Positions 1 to 11,421 of a DNA stretch of 64,000 nucleotides are shown here, piece by piece. The notes under the pieces were generated by a model. It searched no databases and was not told the DNA's origin. It was given only the letters and a program-made list of their open reading frames with translations. The DNA is from Zeugodacus cucurbitae (Eukaryota > Arthropoda > Insecta > Diptera > Tephritidae), in the NCBI RefSeq assembly GCF_028554725.1, contig NC_071671.1, forward strand, positions 46,346,501 to 46,410,500. The letters run 5' to 3'. A program made the translations under genes and the position numbers. Position 1 is the first letter of the stretch, and each line of letters opens with the position of its first letter.

Positions 1-595
1 AAAATTAGAATTCCAAAATTAGATAAATTTTGAAAAATTAGATAAAGTGAGATGAAGAAAATTAAAAATTTTTAAGAAATCTTAAGAAGAAAATTTACAT
101 TTTAATAAATTAATATTTACTTTCAAAAAATTAAATATCTCTATAAAAACTAAATATGGGTTTTACAGTAAGTATTTAAAAAAAAAATAGTTTAAAAAAT
201 GCTCCTTTTAATTGAATATCAAGACTAGTATAGTAAAGACACAAAAACATTCTGGTTCGGTGGTTTTTTAAAAATAGTAACTTTCTAGGGTTCTCAAAAA
301 AAATATAATATTTTTTTTTTAATTACTAAATAATAATAAATATGAATCAAACGAACAACTTACGAATATTTGAAATTTTGCTAGCACACAAATATATTTA
401 ATTACGACAACTGTTCTCAAATTCACTGCATACTTTCAGGCTGTAACTGTACACATTTGCAATTTCGGTTTACACATTTCTCTGTTACTCTCACTGTTTT
501 TGACATGTCGTTAACAGCGCAATGCTAAACATAGCAGTGAATAGCGTATACAATGCCAGCTATAACAAACTAGTTTAGCACCGGATGAATAACGT
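1..595. other. AT-rich intergenic DNA
   Basis: No open frame, RNA fold or element end that I can support. The sequence is very AT-rich with A and T runs and lies upstream of the tRNA gene. Confidence 0.5.
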
Positions 596-669
596 GGCGC
601 CGTGGCTTAGTTGGTTAAAGCGCCTGTCTAGTAAACAGGAGATCGTGAGTTCGAATCTCGCCGGGGCCT
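596..669 (+). tRNA. tRNA-Thr (anticodon AGT)
   Basis: A 74-nt intronless cloverleaf. The acceptor 5' strand is GGCGCCG and the 3' strand CGGGGCC with discriminator T. The D arm is GGCTTAGTTGGTTAAAGCGCC. The anticodon stem CCTGT/ACAGG encloses CTAGTAA, giving anticodon AGT for threonine. The T arm GTGAG-TTCGAAT-CTCGC has the usual T loop and one G:T wobble. One oddity is a G:G mismatch at the fourth acceptor pair. A-box and B-box promoter sequences are in place and a T7 run follows 34 nt downstream. It should supply tRNA for ACU codons unless the mismatch impairs it. Confidence 0.93.
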
Positions 670-702
670 TATCATATGGACACACTCTGCAATATGATAT
701 AA

Positions 703-709
703 TTTTTTT
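703..709 (+). terminator. Pol III T-run terminator of tRNA-Thr
   Basis: A run of seven T starts 34 nt after the tRNA discriminator base and is the first run of four or more T downstream. RNA polymerase III stops at such runs, so the primary transcript would carry a trailer of about 33 nt. Confidence 0.75.
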
Positions 710-1291
710 AAATTTTAAATAATTTTGTCATTACTTCAATTTATTTATTATATCTATACTATACTCAATAAAGGAATTTGTAATATTAATAAAATTTCTA
801 ATATAAATATATATAATATTCATGATATTCAGCGAATGAAAGATAAGATGTTTGACAAAATAAGGTACGAGTAAATTAATGTAGAAAAATAATTTATGAG
901 ACAGCTAATAATTTACAATTCTACAGAAATACATAGTGTTATAAATAATATTAAAATACTTGTGGAACAATTCATAAAAACGTTAATAACAAGACAAGAA
1001 AGGGTACAAAACAGTGGCGAACACACCAAACAAACTGAACTGGATTTTTTAGATTTAAGGGGAATTGTGAGTCGAAAATAGACTTCTTTTGAAAATTAGT
1101 TCTGAACTGAAAAGTCACCAATAATTTTTCTATTATTTTTTTTATTTAGTTTATTGTTGTTGAGTTTATTGTTAATCATAATACCGGAAAAATAAAAACT
1201 CATTTATTATGACTTTCAGTTTTCGTTCCATGAGCAAACTGTTGTGAAATAAATTTAAATTTAAGAAAATTATGCTATTTGCAAAAAAATC
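710..1291. other. AT-rich spacer
   Basis: Contains a 61-codon open frame (896-1081) with no recognisable domain, AT-driven codons and no gene context. I see nothing else. It could be diverged 5' sequence of the hAT relic that follows. Confidence 0.4.
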
Positions 1292-1696
1292 CTTGAGTGT
1301 CTTAACTTAACCACTGATGTAGAAGATCCCGATGATTTCGTTGCCGAATTTAGAATGTGGAAAAGGTTAAAAATCTTTTCTTCAGATTATATTTTCTAAC
1401 TAAAATTTTGAATATATTTTCAGGAACTGGTTAAATCAAACAAAGAGATCCAAAACTTTTTTAGACGCGTTGAATTGTTGCGATGCAAAAATTTTCAAAA
1501 CAGTGCATCGTTTTTTAAAGATTGGAGCAACAATCACCCACTTCACAGGCTTAAAGCATATTTAAGAAATAAAACTGGAGAAGCACGCCTGAACGGAATG
1601 GCTCTCTTGAATATCCATAGAGATATAGACGTGACGGGGGAAGAGATTTTAAATGTTATGGCCCAAAATAAAAGAAGATTAGACTTCAATTTGTGA
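1292..1696 (+). pseudogene. Broken hAT-type transposase, C-terminal dimerisation region
   Basis: Two pieces translate to the C-terminal part of hAT-type transposases of the ZMYM1 / 52-kDa-repressor-like group. The first (from 1292) includes DDFVAEFRMWKR. After an apparent short intron or insertion (about 1368-1423, ending TTTCAG) the frame continues with CDAKIFKTVHRFLKIGATI. The frame then shifts into LKAYLRNKTGEARLNGMALL and NIHRDID, ending at the TGA at 1694-1696. The conserved block between the two frames is missing, so a small deletion with frameshift removed it. The upstream catalytic part is absent and I found no terminal inverted repeats. A degraded relic, not a functional gene. Confidence 0.75.
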
Positions 1697-4325
1697 ATAA
1701 AATAATGAAACATTGTCTTTTTACCTAAAACTTGAGAGCAGTTGCGACTATTCAATTATCAAATATATGAAAACGATGACCGAATGGAGCTTCAAACTGT
1801 TTCCCTTATTCTCCAACGCTGGATCCAGTTGTCCTGTTCTCAGACACCAAGAGCATGGTTACTGTAAAGAAATTTAGTGACAAAAAGTAATAGCCAAGGC
1901 TCCGAACTATTTTGAATAATAAAATCGAATTTTACCCAAAAAATATATTTTTATTTAAAACATAAACTTTTGATAACGGCATTTAAATACTATTCATCAT
2001 ATGGATCACTATTACTCATTCCAAATGTGAATAAACAAAATAAATATTGCTTTTCTTAAATCGGCGCCTCTTAAATAACTGAAATATCCAATACTTTTCA
2101 GCACTACCTTACACAACGCATATACGCATTGGACATTTATCATCTTCTCTTACTGGAATGACAGTTACATGACATTACGTCTGCCATATATGAACGTAAA
2201 TAAATACGCACATGGCGTTAACTAAGCACCGATGCCGACGAATGATGCGTACATATATATAATTATACTAGTATATATATATACGAATATGTGTGAGTAC
2301 TTGTGACAGTCATTTAGTATTTAACGTCTTACAATTCAAACTGAATATCTAGAATTTCTTGAAATATCAAAATAATTACCCAGTAATAAGAAATCCGAGG
2401 CAAAAAAAATAATACAAATAAGCGAAATAGCAACAAGTTGTACTCATTTAGGCGTTAAAGCGCCGACGGTTCTACATATTTATATATTCTATATGACTGA
2501 ATAACTAAAACGATAATAGATAGGTAAGAAATGAATGTAAGGGTCTGTATAAAAGGTAATAGATTCTTGTTTCCAAGAGTATCTTTAATCACTGATGGAT
2601 TAAATGATTGTTAGAGCAATGTTTCAACAGAACGGTAAAATAGTTGGACTTTGAACTTATCAAAGTGATGCCACTAAAAGGCGTGAGAAAAAAGGAAGTC
2701 CAAGCTTTCTTTGAGTCTTCATAGTCAACCTCTCAGAACAATGAGAAAACTAAATGACATGATCGCAGTGAGTCTGTGAATGAAAGAATTTTTACATGAA
2801 ACAACACATGTAGATGTAATAGGTAGATACCATACAAACGACCTTCTATTGACTTATTGTCAAAAATGCGTGCGCATACATATTCAATTTTCGTCCAAAA
2901 ATTCGAAACTTTACTCACCCGAGAATAAATACAATATGTTCTTAATCATTATCCATAATTTTTTTTATTAAGCCAAAAAAGAGTTTCGCTAATCTTCTTG
3001 TGTTTTTGAATACATCAGATTCTGAATCAAAATTATCTCAAGGCCTCAGAGACCAAAACACCTCGCCAGCTAATTACTCGACCTAAAACCCAGTCTGACT
3101 TTATACCAGGGAATTCAGTACTGCCTTTTCGAAGTTAGTGATTAATTGTTTAGCTCAATTCGAAATTTCAATCAAGACAGTAATCGGCATTAACGTAGTA
3201 TATATGTATCAAACCTTTGCTAATTTTTTAATTACAAAATGGTGTTTCGATTTTAGATTCTAACTAAGACAAACTTTGAATCACCTCTAGATATGTGGCT
3301 AGAACTATTTTTTTACCAGATTTTAATTGGTATATGACTAAGAAGATCCAACTGTAATCGATTACTTCAATGGTCTATTCTAGGTTGACCGATACCTTCA
3401 TCATCTTATTAAGATTTAAAAAATTTAGACAGTACAAAACAAATTATGAACAGACAATAAAAGAGACTAACCCAATTTCATATAACCAAGACATGCCAGA
3501 CTGCGAAATTTAACGTCTTAAATAGAACGACCTGTCACACCCATTTTTCGTTGTGACGTCACAAGTTCATGTATTTTTCTGTCAAATGCATTTCAGGATC
3601 GGTAGTATAGGGATTAAATTAACACAACCTCCTTATTTATCATTCCTAACTCCAACGCTTTCTATTAAACCTCTCTTTTACACTCAGAAACTGTCAATGC
3701 TCTCAGAACGAGAACAAAAGTGTGAAGCATTGTAACAGTATTTTAGTCGATTTTGTTTGATTTTTGTTTGCGTTATTTGTCTTCACATTTGTCTAACTTC
3801 CTCAAATACTTTTACACTTTCTTACATATTGAAGTAATTATCAAGCACCTACCTAGTACATACTTCACACCGAAAGCATTTTTCTATTACCACTAATTAA
3901 CTCAAAAATACGCCTTGGCATTTGGACGATTGTATTTCACTTGTATGATGGACAACAACAACAACTCCAACGGTTGTCGATCCTGTTTTCCCGCCAGAGT
4001 ACGCATGCGTGCACAGCATGTGGGCTAACTGAGCTGCAGAGTCAACGTGCTGGCGGTCGCTGTCATTGTCGTCAGTTAGTAGTCAGTCACTTAGACACTC
4101 AGACAAATATACATACATATAAATACTAGCTACTAGTTGCTTGTAGTCTAAGACAGCTAGACAGCTAGTGATACAGGCAACGAACCCAAACCCGGCTCAT
4201 CAAACTTCTCCAAAGCGCGCAGTATCTTTACTTTTCTCCGCATCAATTTCGTGTAGTTGTCAGTGGAGAGATCTCCAAACGCCTTAGCAATAACAAAAGC
4301 AACACAGCGAGAATAACAACCATAA
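1697..4325. other. Intergenic; leader-like block near 3940-4320
   Basis: No supported gene to about 3900; (TA)n-like runs lie near 2255-2285. From about 3940 the composition changes to CAA repeats, higher GC and several TCAGT initiator-like motifs (about 4074-4120), as in fly promoters and 5' leaders. This suggests, but does not prove, a transcription start on the + strand leading to the candidate exon at 4326. Confidence 0.3.
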
Positions 4326-4343
4326 ATGTCAACCAGGAGTGGA
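4326..4343 (+). CDS. Candidate first coding exon (MSTRSG), gene unknown
   Basis: An ATG in a good context (CATAAATG) opens a six-codon frame, MSTRSG, followed directly by a consensus splice donor (GGA|GTAAGT, phase 0). It lies downstream of leader-like, CAA-rich DNA with initiator motifs. No partner exon is visible, so the gene cannot be named. With only 18 coding bases, chance is a real alternative; the donor and leader context are the only support. Confidence 0.22.
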
Positions 4344-5051
4344 GTAAGTAGCTTGACTGCGTCATAAAGTAGCCAAGTTGATTATGCCATTGCATGATTT
4401 CTTTCGATTTCGTTGAATTTGAACGCAGCAATTGAAGACGTAACAAGAAACAAGAGAAACGGAGAGTTTAATAAAAATAATTAAAAAGTAATAATTGCCA
4501 GCGAGTTGATAAAATTGAAGAAGATAAAATCAATTTGCACATGGATTCGCAATGAAATTGTTGCAGTGCGATGGTTGTTTGGGTGGCGGGGAAATATGGG
4601 TGGTGGCGTGACGACTTGCTCCTTCAATTATGTTTTGATATTCATGTTGAATTGCAACTGATTGAACGTGTTTGACTTCATGGAATTTCGCAAAATAAAA
4701 AGTTTTTTGAGTTTTTTCTCTTATTTTTCATTTATCAATATAAAATAAATTTCACTTCAATTTGCAGTAAATACACGAAAATTTTGTTTAATTTTCGTTC
4801 ATGAATATTTTATGAAGAGAAAATAATTGTATAGTGCGAAAATACCAATATCATTGATTTCAATTTATAATATATACATACATAAATTTCTCTTCAAAAT
4901 AACAAAATATTATATTCGAAATAGCAACTAAACATATTCCTCCCTTTAATAATATTTAACCCAAACGATTACCCTCCTCGCTTTAGTCAAACAAACTTGG
5001 CAAGCATCGTTCTAGTGGAAGTGTTAGATCCTAGAACTGTAGAGTTCTCAT
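4344..5051. other. Non-coding AT-rich DNA
   Basis: No supported feature. If the 4326 exon is real this is the start of its intron. Confidence 0.4.
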
Positions 5052-5417
5052 TAATGATGAGCGATATTGCTATTTTTAAATCACTGTGATTTTATATTGC
5101 CATTGCGATCGCAATAAAAAAACGAATTTAAGAGAATTTGTATTCCACGTTTTTGTTTTATTTTTTTACATTTTCATATTTACTAATTTTAACAATATCC
5201 AAAATTTACTTGCTTTTGTAATCATCGTACCCAAATTATCGAAATCGCAACTAAAATTGCTACTGTGATCACTGAACTGCTATTGCTACTGCGCAGTTAT
5301 TGCTTCGAATAGCTGTTGCTACTCTCCGCTATTTGCAAAAATTTTTCGCAGTTACTATATGAGATTTTTCACTCACAGTGAAAAAAATCACAGATAGTGA
5401 AATATCGCTCATCACTA
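5052..5417. mobile_element. 366-bp MITE with terminal inverted repeats
   Basis: The ends are inverted copies: the left reads TAATGATGAGCGATATT and the complement of the right reads TAGTGATGAGCGATATT. Inside, short CACTGTGATTTT and ATTGCTACT-type motifs recur on both strands. There is no coding capacity. The TAGTGATG-type terminus and size fit a non-autonomous hAT-like element, but the 8 bases on each side (GTTCTCAT, GTTAGATA) share only their first three, so a target duplication is not preserved. The superfamily is inference. Confidence 0.65.
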
Positions 5418-8400
5418 GTTAGATAGTGTTTAATCTGATCTCCGTTTTCTGTAACCTCCATATCTGTAATCCAATTTTTAGGAATCAAACACCTTTAAAC
5501 TGTCCAAATCAAAAACTTCGGATATCCAAAAACAATCGAAAAACACCTTTTCGTTCCACCCAACTCTCTTTAAACGTTCGAAAGAAATGGAATCTCCAGA
5601 ATCTGTTGGCTACCTTAGCTCATGCGCCGGTCACAACTTTTAATGAAATATCAGAAATCTCGATCAAGTATTGATATTGGTACAGCGCTTGATATTAGGA
5701 TTGGTATTAGCACTTTATAACGCCATGTCGTTATCTTAGAGTCACTTTCCATCGGTGAACTATAATATGTTTGAAAGGTCTTTCTCTTTTAAGTCATCAT
5801 TAATTCTTTTCACATGTGCTGAAGTTCTGGGTAGGCACTAAATCAGAACACAATCATAGGTATGCCAAAAGAGCCAAGGTGCAGTTAATGGATCTCCACT
5901 CGAATTTCGAAATTGTAAACGAAAAACAATTGTCGTGTTATTTTTTTTTTTCAAACTAACCGGTAAAATCATCAGACTTTACGTATACATTTTTCGTACT
6001 CAGAACGACGATACTACGTTATGAATAATGAATTCAAGACCGATCATCGAAGTCAAAACCGATCGAACCTTTACCGCTCTTAAGGCTCCGTTTTCTTAAT
6101 ATTATATAAAGAGGGCCTGACTTTACTCTGTAATCCACGGTGAAATCTAAACTGTCGATATATTATTAATACATTTCCTCTACATTGATCTTATTATTTA
6201 AACCAACACTGTAAAATACAACAATTTATATTTTTGCAATGAACTTCATTTAAGCTGACATTAATGCTCGTAATACGCAGCATTTAATTAATTCACTGAC
6301 AATTACAACTCTAATTCGAATTATTTCACAGTTTTACACGTCCATAAATCTATTTGTCACAATTCAAGGTAGGTTGCTATTCAAAGTTACTGCAATTGAA
6401 ATAATAATATTATAAGTTATGTATATATACCCGTATGAGTATGTATATGTATAGTATATTTATGCCTGGTACAAATGTTCCCAGCTAGACAGCAACGCCC
6501 ACAAACCAAATACGCCTGCGGCGCGACGCACCGCCAATCAAACAACCTGAACAACAATTAATATTTAAATTTGCAAATTAAAAGAGTGCAAAGCAATAAA
6601 AATGGTGTAGCAACACATGTTATGTTTTCGTAAATGACTTCTAATTGGATATTCAGATATTAAAGTTTATTTCGTTATACTTCCTGATCTATTGGCCTTG
6701 CGTGGTCAATGAATACCATAATGATTCCTATCTAATGTATTGGTACGTAAATTCTTTTCACACTACTGTTGAGATCCGATTCTTGTTTGTTCATAGTCTA
6801 GTAGGTTGTATTTCTTAAACTGAGTGATCGATTTCTTGAACTAATGCACAAAATTTGATTCTCCACAAATTCATGGTTGTAATACCTCCTGATTCGACAG
6901 AGTGTCTTGATATAATTTCTTGTTGTTCAAGAACGTTCTTGGAGCAATGAAGTTAAATGCTGTCGTTAAAAGTAATAAAAAAGTGCCGAGATTTATTTTT
7001 CCAGTGGTTTGCCTATTTGTTGATAGATCTGCTATAAAATACATCGATTGCCTTAAAGGTTTTCGATAATTAGAAATCCAATCTAATCTATTATTGATGG
7101 ATTTCCTTTAGAGGACAACAGCTCATGCTTCAAACACCTACCTGTTACCGATTTCGGCCCTGAACCAAAGCATATATTCAAATCAGTGACTGCTTTAAGA
7201 TGTCAATCTTCATCTTTAGGGATTGTGAATCTCCTCACTGTGCTCCAATGACAGCGGCATTTCAGACTGATGATATTGTTGATCAATTCTTCTTCCAAAA
7301 TACTATAGAACTAATGTTATGCTAAAATTCGAACACTACAGAGAAATGATAATCGGGTTTTTATTTTTAATTGCAGATCTGACAAATTACGATCTTAACT
7401 GATCAGTTTGAAACAGTGAATTAACGTCTTAAGGCATTTTTTGGGGCTTTGAGAACAATCTAATAAGGCATATGGCTCTAAAATCTCTAAAATAATATCA
7501 GCAATATATGTAATAGATTTAGAAGTAGTGAGTAGAAGAAGTAGAAGGAAGATTGGATAGAAAATCCGAACCTCAACTGATTTTTGGAATCAAGCTGGTT
7601 GAAAAAATCTATTTAAAATTTAAAAATAATAAAATAATAATTTGTCGAAGGGTAGTTAACGATTTTGTCTTGGATTTATTGATGATCAATATATGAAACT
7701 ATCAGGACACCTGATTAAAAATCAAACTATGATATAAGGAAAGGATATGTACATATTTTTGGGTTGGTCCTCAATATATGTATACTATAAAATCTGAAAT
7801 GTCTCTGAATACATTATAGTAATTTTTGATACATTTCTGGTATGTAGTAGAATTTGTTTCTCCCAAATCATGCTCTGTTTTCTTATATTTCGTACACAAA
7901 TTATATATTCAAAAAATTAATATTTCTAAAAGCCTCAATTTAAAAAGGCATAAATAAAGTTTGAAATACTTTTAGCTCAATTTGTATTCTCGCGTATTAC
8001 ACAAAATTGTTAAAGAATTTGCTTGACGCCTTTTTGTAACGGTAATAAAACCGTATTTATGCGAGTGCATTCGACCGCAGCTGCCACCGCACGCCCACTC
8101 TCAGTTCAATAGCGCTGCGCCGACGCAAGAAACCTGTCATCACAGCGTCAAACAACTTTACTACGGTGCCACAAGTGTTCGCTTGTTAAATGCTTTGTCG
8201 CCTCGACTAAATGCAAATGCAGACAGGTTGTAACAGTTTGCTTTAATGATGACTGTAATTATTTAAATGGCGTTACGATTTCTTATCGTTCACTCAACGA
8301 AGAATTAATTCTGATTTTATTTTTGTATTTCTCTTTTGACTAACTAGTCGCATAGAATGCAACACATTACTGTTACTAATGGCTACGCGGACAAATTGCT

Positions 8401-8761
8401 GGTTTTGTTTAATGGCATGAAGGTGATAATGCGTTAAATGGAAGCTTAAGTTGAGAGATCAAGTTTTTTATCGTTGGATTCCGCGTCATTAACCGTTGTT
8501 GCATTTGCAATTATTGAATAATTTGTAGTCTTAACTTTGAGTACTATGATATTAAGGGAATTGTTATTGGGTACATTCATATAGTATCCAAATTAGTTGG
8601 TCAGCATTCTTCTCCGTTTTTGATAAAATCCTCTACTTATGATGTGTATATTATTTATAATATACGTAATACAGAAGGTACTTTCAGTTCTCATCCACCT
8701 CTAAATTTAAGGTTGATATGAAGCTTTTGTTTAATATTAATCTTTTGATCATAAATTGTTA
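5418..8761. other. Intergenic DNA, no supported gene
   Basis: Only short stop-bounded frames with AT-driven composition. A GC-richer island near 8060-8170 contains an initiator-like CTCAGTTCAAT and could be a promoter, but no exon follows that I can support. Confidence 0.4.
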
Positions 8762-9486
8762 CGAGGGCTGCTATATATATTTCTGGCCTAGGCAACACTA
8801 AGTATTGCCAGGTGCAATCTGACATTTCCATTGGAAGGTTTGACATTTTTTAGCATAACATCACTCAGAACGTTTTGTCATTTAATCGTGAATTGTTTTA
8901 TTTACAGGGAATTAAGAAATTCATTTCGGCCAAAAAATGGAATTAACTCGTGAACATTTTCGTTTTCAAACATTTTTCACAACTTTCGACGTGGGTTATC
9001 GCAACAAGAGTGCATCGATGGACTAAAATCTTTGTATGGCTATGAAGCACCATCCTATAGCATTGTGAAAAACTGGTACAACGAATTCAATCGTGGCCGA
9101 CGCTCGCTCAAAGACGAATTCCGTGAAGGTCGTCCAAAAACAGCAGTTGTGCCAGAAAACATCGATGTCGTACTTGAACTGATATTGCAAGACCGTCATG
9201 TAACATACCTTCAGATAGAGGCATGCCTATGCATTTCTCCCACCAGCATACATTCGATATTGCATGAACTCATGACCGTAAAAAAGGTTTGTTCTCGTTG
9301 GATCCTGCACAATTTGACAATCGCTCAAAAAAAAAAGGCTCAAAAAAGTGCTTCGAAAATTGGTTTGAGCGCATGCAAAAGTGTATAAATCTTGATGGAG
9401 AATATTTTGAAAAACAATAAAACCATTTTCGTTGATAAATATTCCTATTTTCATTATTAGGCCAGAAATATATATAGCAGCCCTCG
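8762..9486 (+). mobile_element. Internally deleted mariner, 725 bp, perfect 29-bp ends
   Basis: The element is flanked by TA on both sides (8760-8761, 9487-9488), the mariner target duplication. Its terminal inverted repeats (8762-8790 and 9458-9486) are identical over 29 bp and begin CGAGGGCTGCTATATATA. Full mariners are about 1.3 kb, so roughly 0.6 kb has been lost from the transposase. The perfect ends suggest it could still be moved by a related transposase made elsewhere. Confidence 0.92.
8937..9420 (+). pseudogene. Truncated mariner transposase
   Basis: The frame opens at 8937 (MELTREHFR), then a small frameshift near 8970-8985 moves it; the next segment reads RRGLSQQECIDGLKSLYGYE. The paired helix-turn-helix region is well preserved (SIVKNWYNEFNRGR, VTYLQIEACLCISPTSIHSI). 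After LTIAQKKK the frame breaks. The final 20 codons of a mariner (WFERMQKC through GEYFEKQ, stop at 9418-9420) follow directly in another frame. The whole catalytic core with its DD34D residues is therefore missing. It can encode at most a DNA-binding fragment. Confidence 0.9.
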
Positions 9487-9488
9487 TA

Positions 9489-11315
9489 CATAAACAATAC
9501 GAACTAACTATCTCGTAGAGTCAGCTCCTTCACCGATGATATTTTCAACTCAGAATAATTCGGCTGCAAGGTAGTTCAATGTTACAGTTTCGAAACTAGG
9601 GACTCGGCATCCAACGGTAACTGTCAAGGACAGCGAAGGTAGTATATTCATACATATATTCGTTGAACAATGTTAACATCATTGTAGAGTATGTTCAGTC
9701 TATCGTTCAGTTATTTTCCTAAAACCCCAACAGCCCCTTGTGACCAATACTTCGGAGTACGTACTTTTCTTTGGAGGAATCCAGCATTCTATTTTGTGCT
9801 CCAATTGACCAATTGTAATAGAGTTTTTGATCACTGTTGAAAGGAGATATATTTACTGAAATCATTCCAGAACTAACATTCCAAATACTTCATCGATCGA
9901 TATTGATATCACCTGTCAACTAAAATAAGTCTACAGTTCGAAAAATGAATGTCTCCAATAAAATTGGGTCCTCGTGGATGTTGTATGCACTGGAAGTATT
10001 TATGAGTTTCTGGCATTATTCTGCAAAGTATTTGCTACTTTGGGAGGATGTAGGTAAATAATCTTTGATAAGCTACACTCAAGAGGATCGAGGAAAATTT
10101 CCCTAACTCGAACTTATAATATAACCTTTGTACTCTAAAGGATCTATCCTTTTGTAAGTATGTACAATGCATATTATATATATATGTATTCAGATAGATA
10201 TATATATAGGCAGTTTGGAAATATTTATGTATATATTCGTACGTATGTTTGTACCTATATATGTATATATCATTCCCTGAGTTTCGCACAATCTTCCTCA
10301 ACAATTAGTATACTCGCATGTGCAATAGTATCATATGGCTTCTTACTAATTTATTAAAGTAACAACTTCGAATGCACATATAACCATAGCATATGTTCGT
10401 AAATACATACGAAGACATAACATAAGACTGACATTCAATTGGAGCTGACTTTTGTTTGTAAATTAATTCCGATGGTTGCACGAACCGGGTAGACACAATA
10501 CAAGAAATAAACCGAATATTACAAATAAATTGGCGTTATTATATGTAGTACATACATATTAGTTTATTTTCATATTCTTATACTTATTGGAGAAGATCAT
10601 AGTCAAAACAGAACTTTCAAATTGAATATCCTGGTCTCATTCTTGAAATAATGCAAGTTTAAACTGTGTTTTGTAATCTTATGATGATTTGAAAGTGATA
10701 TTCCTTTCCCGCTAAAAACTTTGTGAAAAACTAATATCAGAGGTACATAGAAGGTCACACTAATTAGATGTAAACTAGAAGAGACAAATGCAGTTTGATA
10801 ATACTGAAAGTGGAAGTATTAAAGTTTTGTTCACTTCGGTTCAATCTAAGGTCTATCATAGACGAAAATCGTTTACACCAACAACTCATCTCTAATATTT
10901 TACGTTTTTACCCGCCTCGAAAGTCGAAAAAGTCACCTCCACCAGCTTATTATATTTGGGGGGTTTGGACAATTTCTTGCTAAATTTGTACTAACTCCTA
11001 AACATTATGGGAATATAATTTTTTTACGATCCTCATTAATGTATGTAATTACATATATTTATATTATTCATTTACTTATGATTTTTTGCATTTTGATTTT
11101 GCTGATGGGTAAAAATAAGACTCATATACATACATATGTAGACGATATTATATTATATTCTTTGTATAAATAAAGCAATCAGCTGTTATTGTGTTTGCTC
11201 CTCCTGTATACTTTCATAAGTATGTTAGTATCTTGCTGCAGTTTATTGCCCACACCATGGGCAATAATTGACGACGCCGCCGGTCGCTATGGAATTGGCG
11301 TTTTGACAACGATTC
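9489..11315. other. Intergenic DNA with TATG/TA-rich tracts
   Basis: Degenerate (TATG)n and (TA)n sequence around 10160-10275 gives several spurious open frames rich in Tyr and Ile. No supported gene. Confidence 0.45.
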
Positions 11316-11421
11316 AGTTCAGAAGCGAAAGCAATCGAGGGTGTGTCGCGTAGCAAAGAACGAAATTTGGAAAGAAAAGAATTTCCATAATATTATAAAA
11401 CATTATTGGCTTGGCAAGAAA
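11316..11421 (+). promoter_or_regulatory. Putative start site and 5' leader of GCAT
   Basis: GATTCAGTTC at 11311-11320 matches the fly initiator TCAGTY, with +1 at about 11316. That is about 105 nt upstream of the start codon at 11422. The region is GC-richer than its surroundings. I see no TATA box at the right distance, as is common for housekeeping metabolic genes. Confidence 0.4.
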
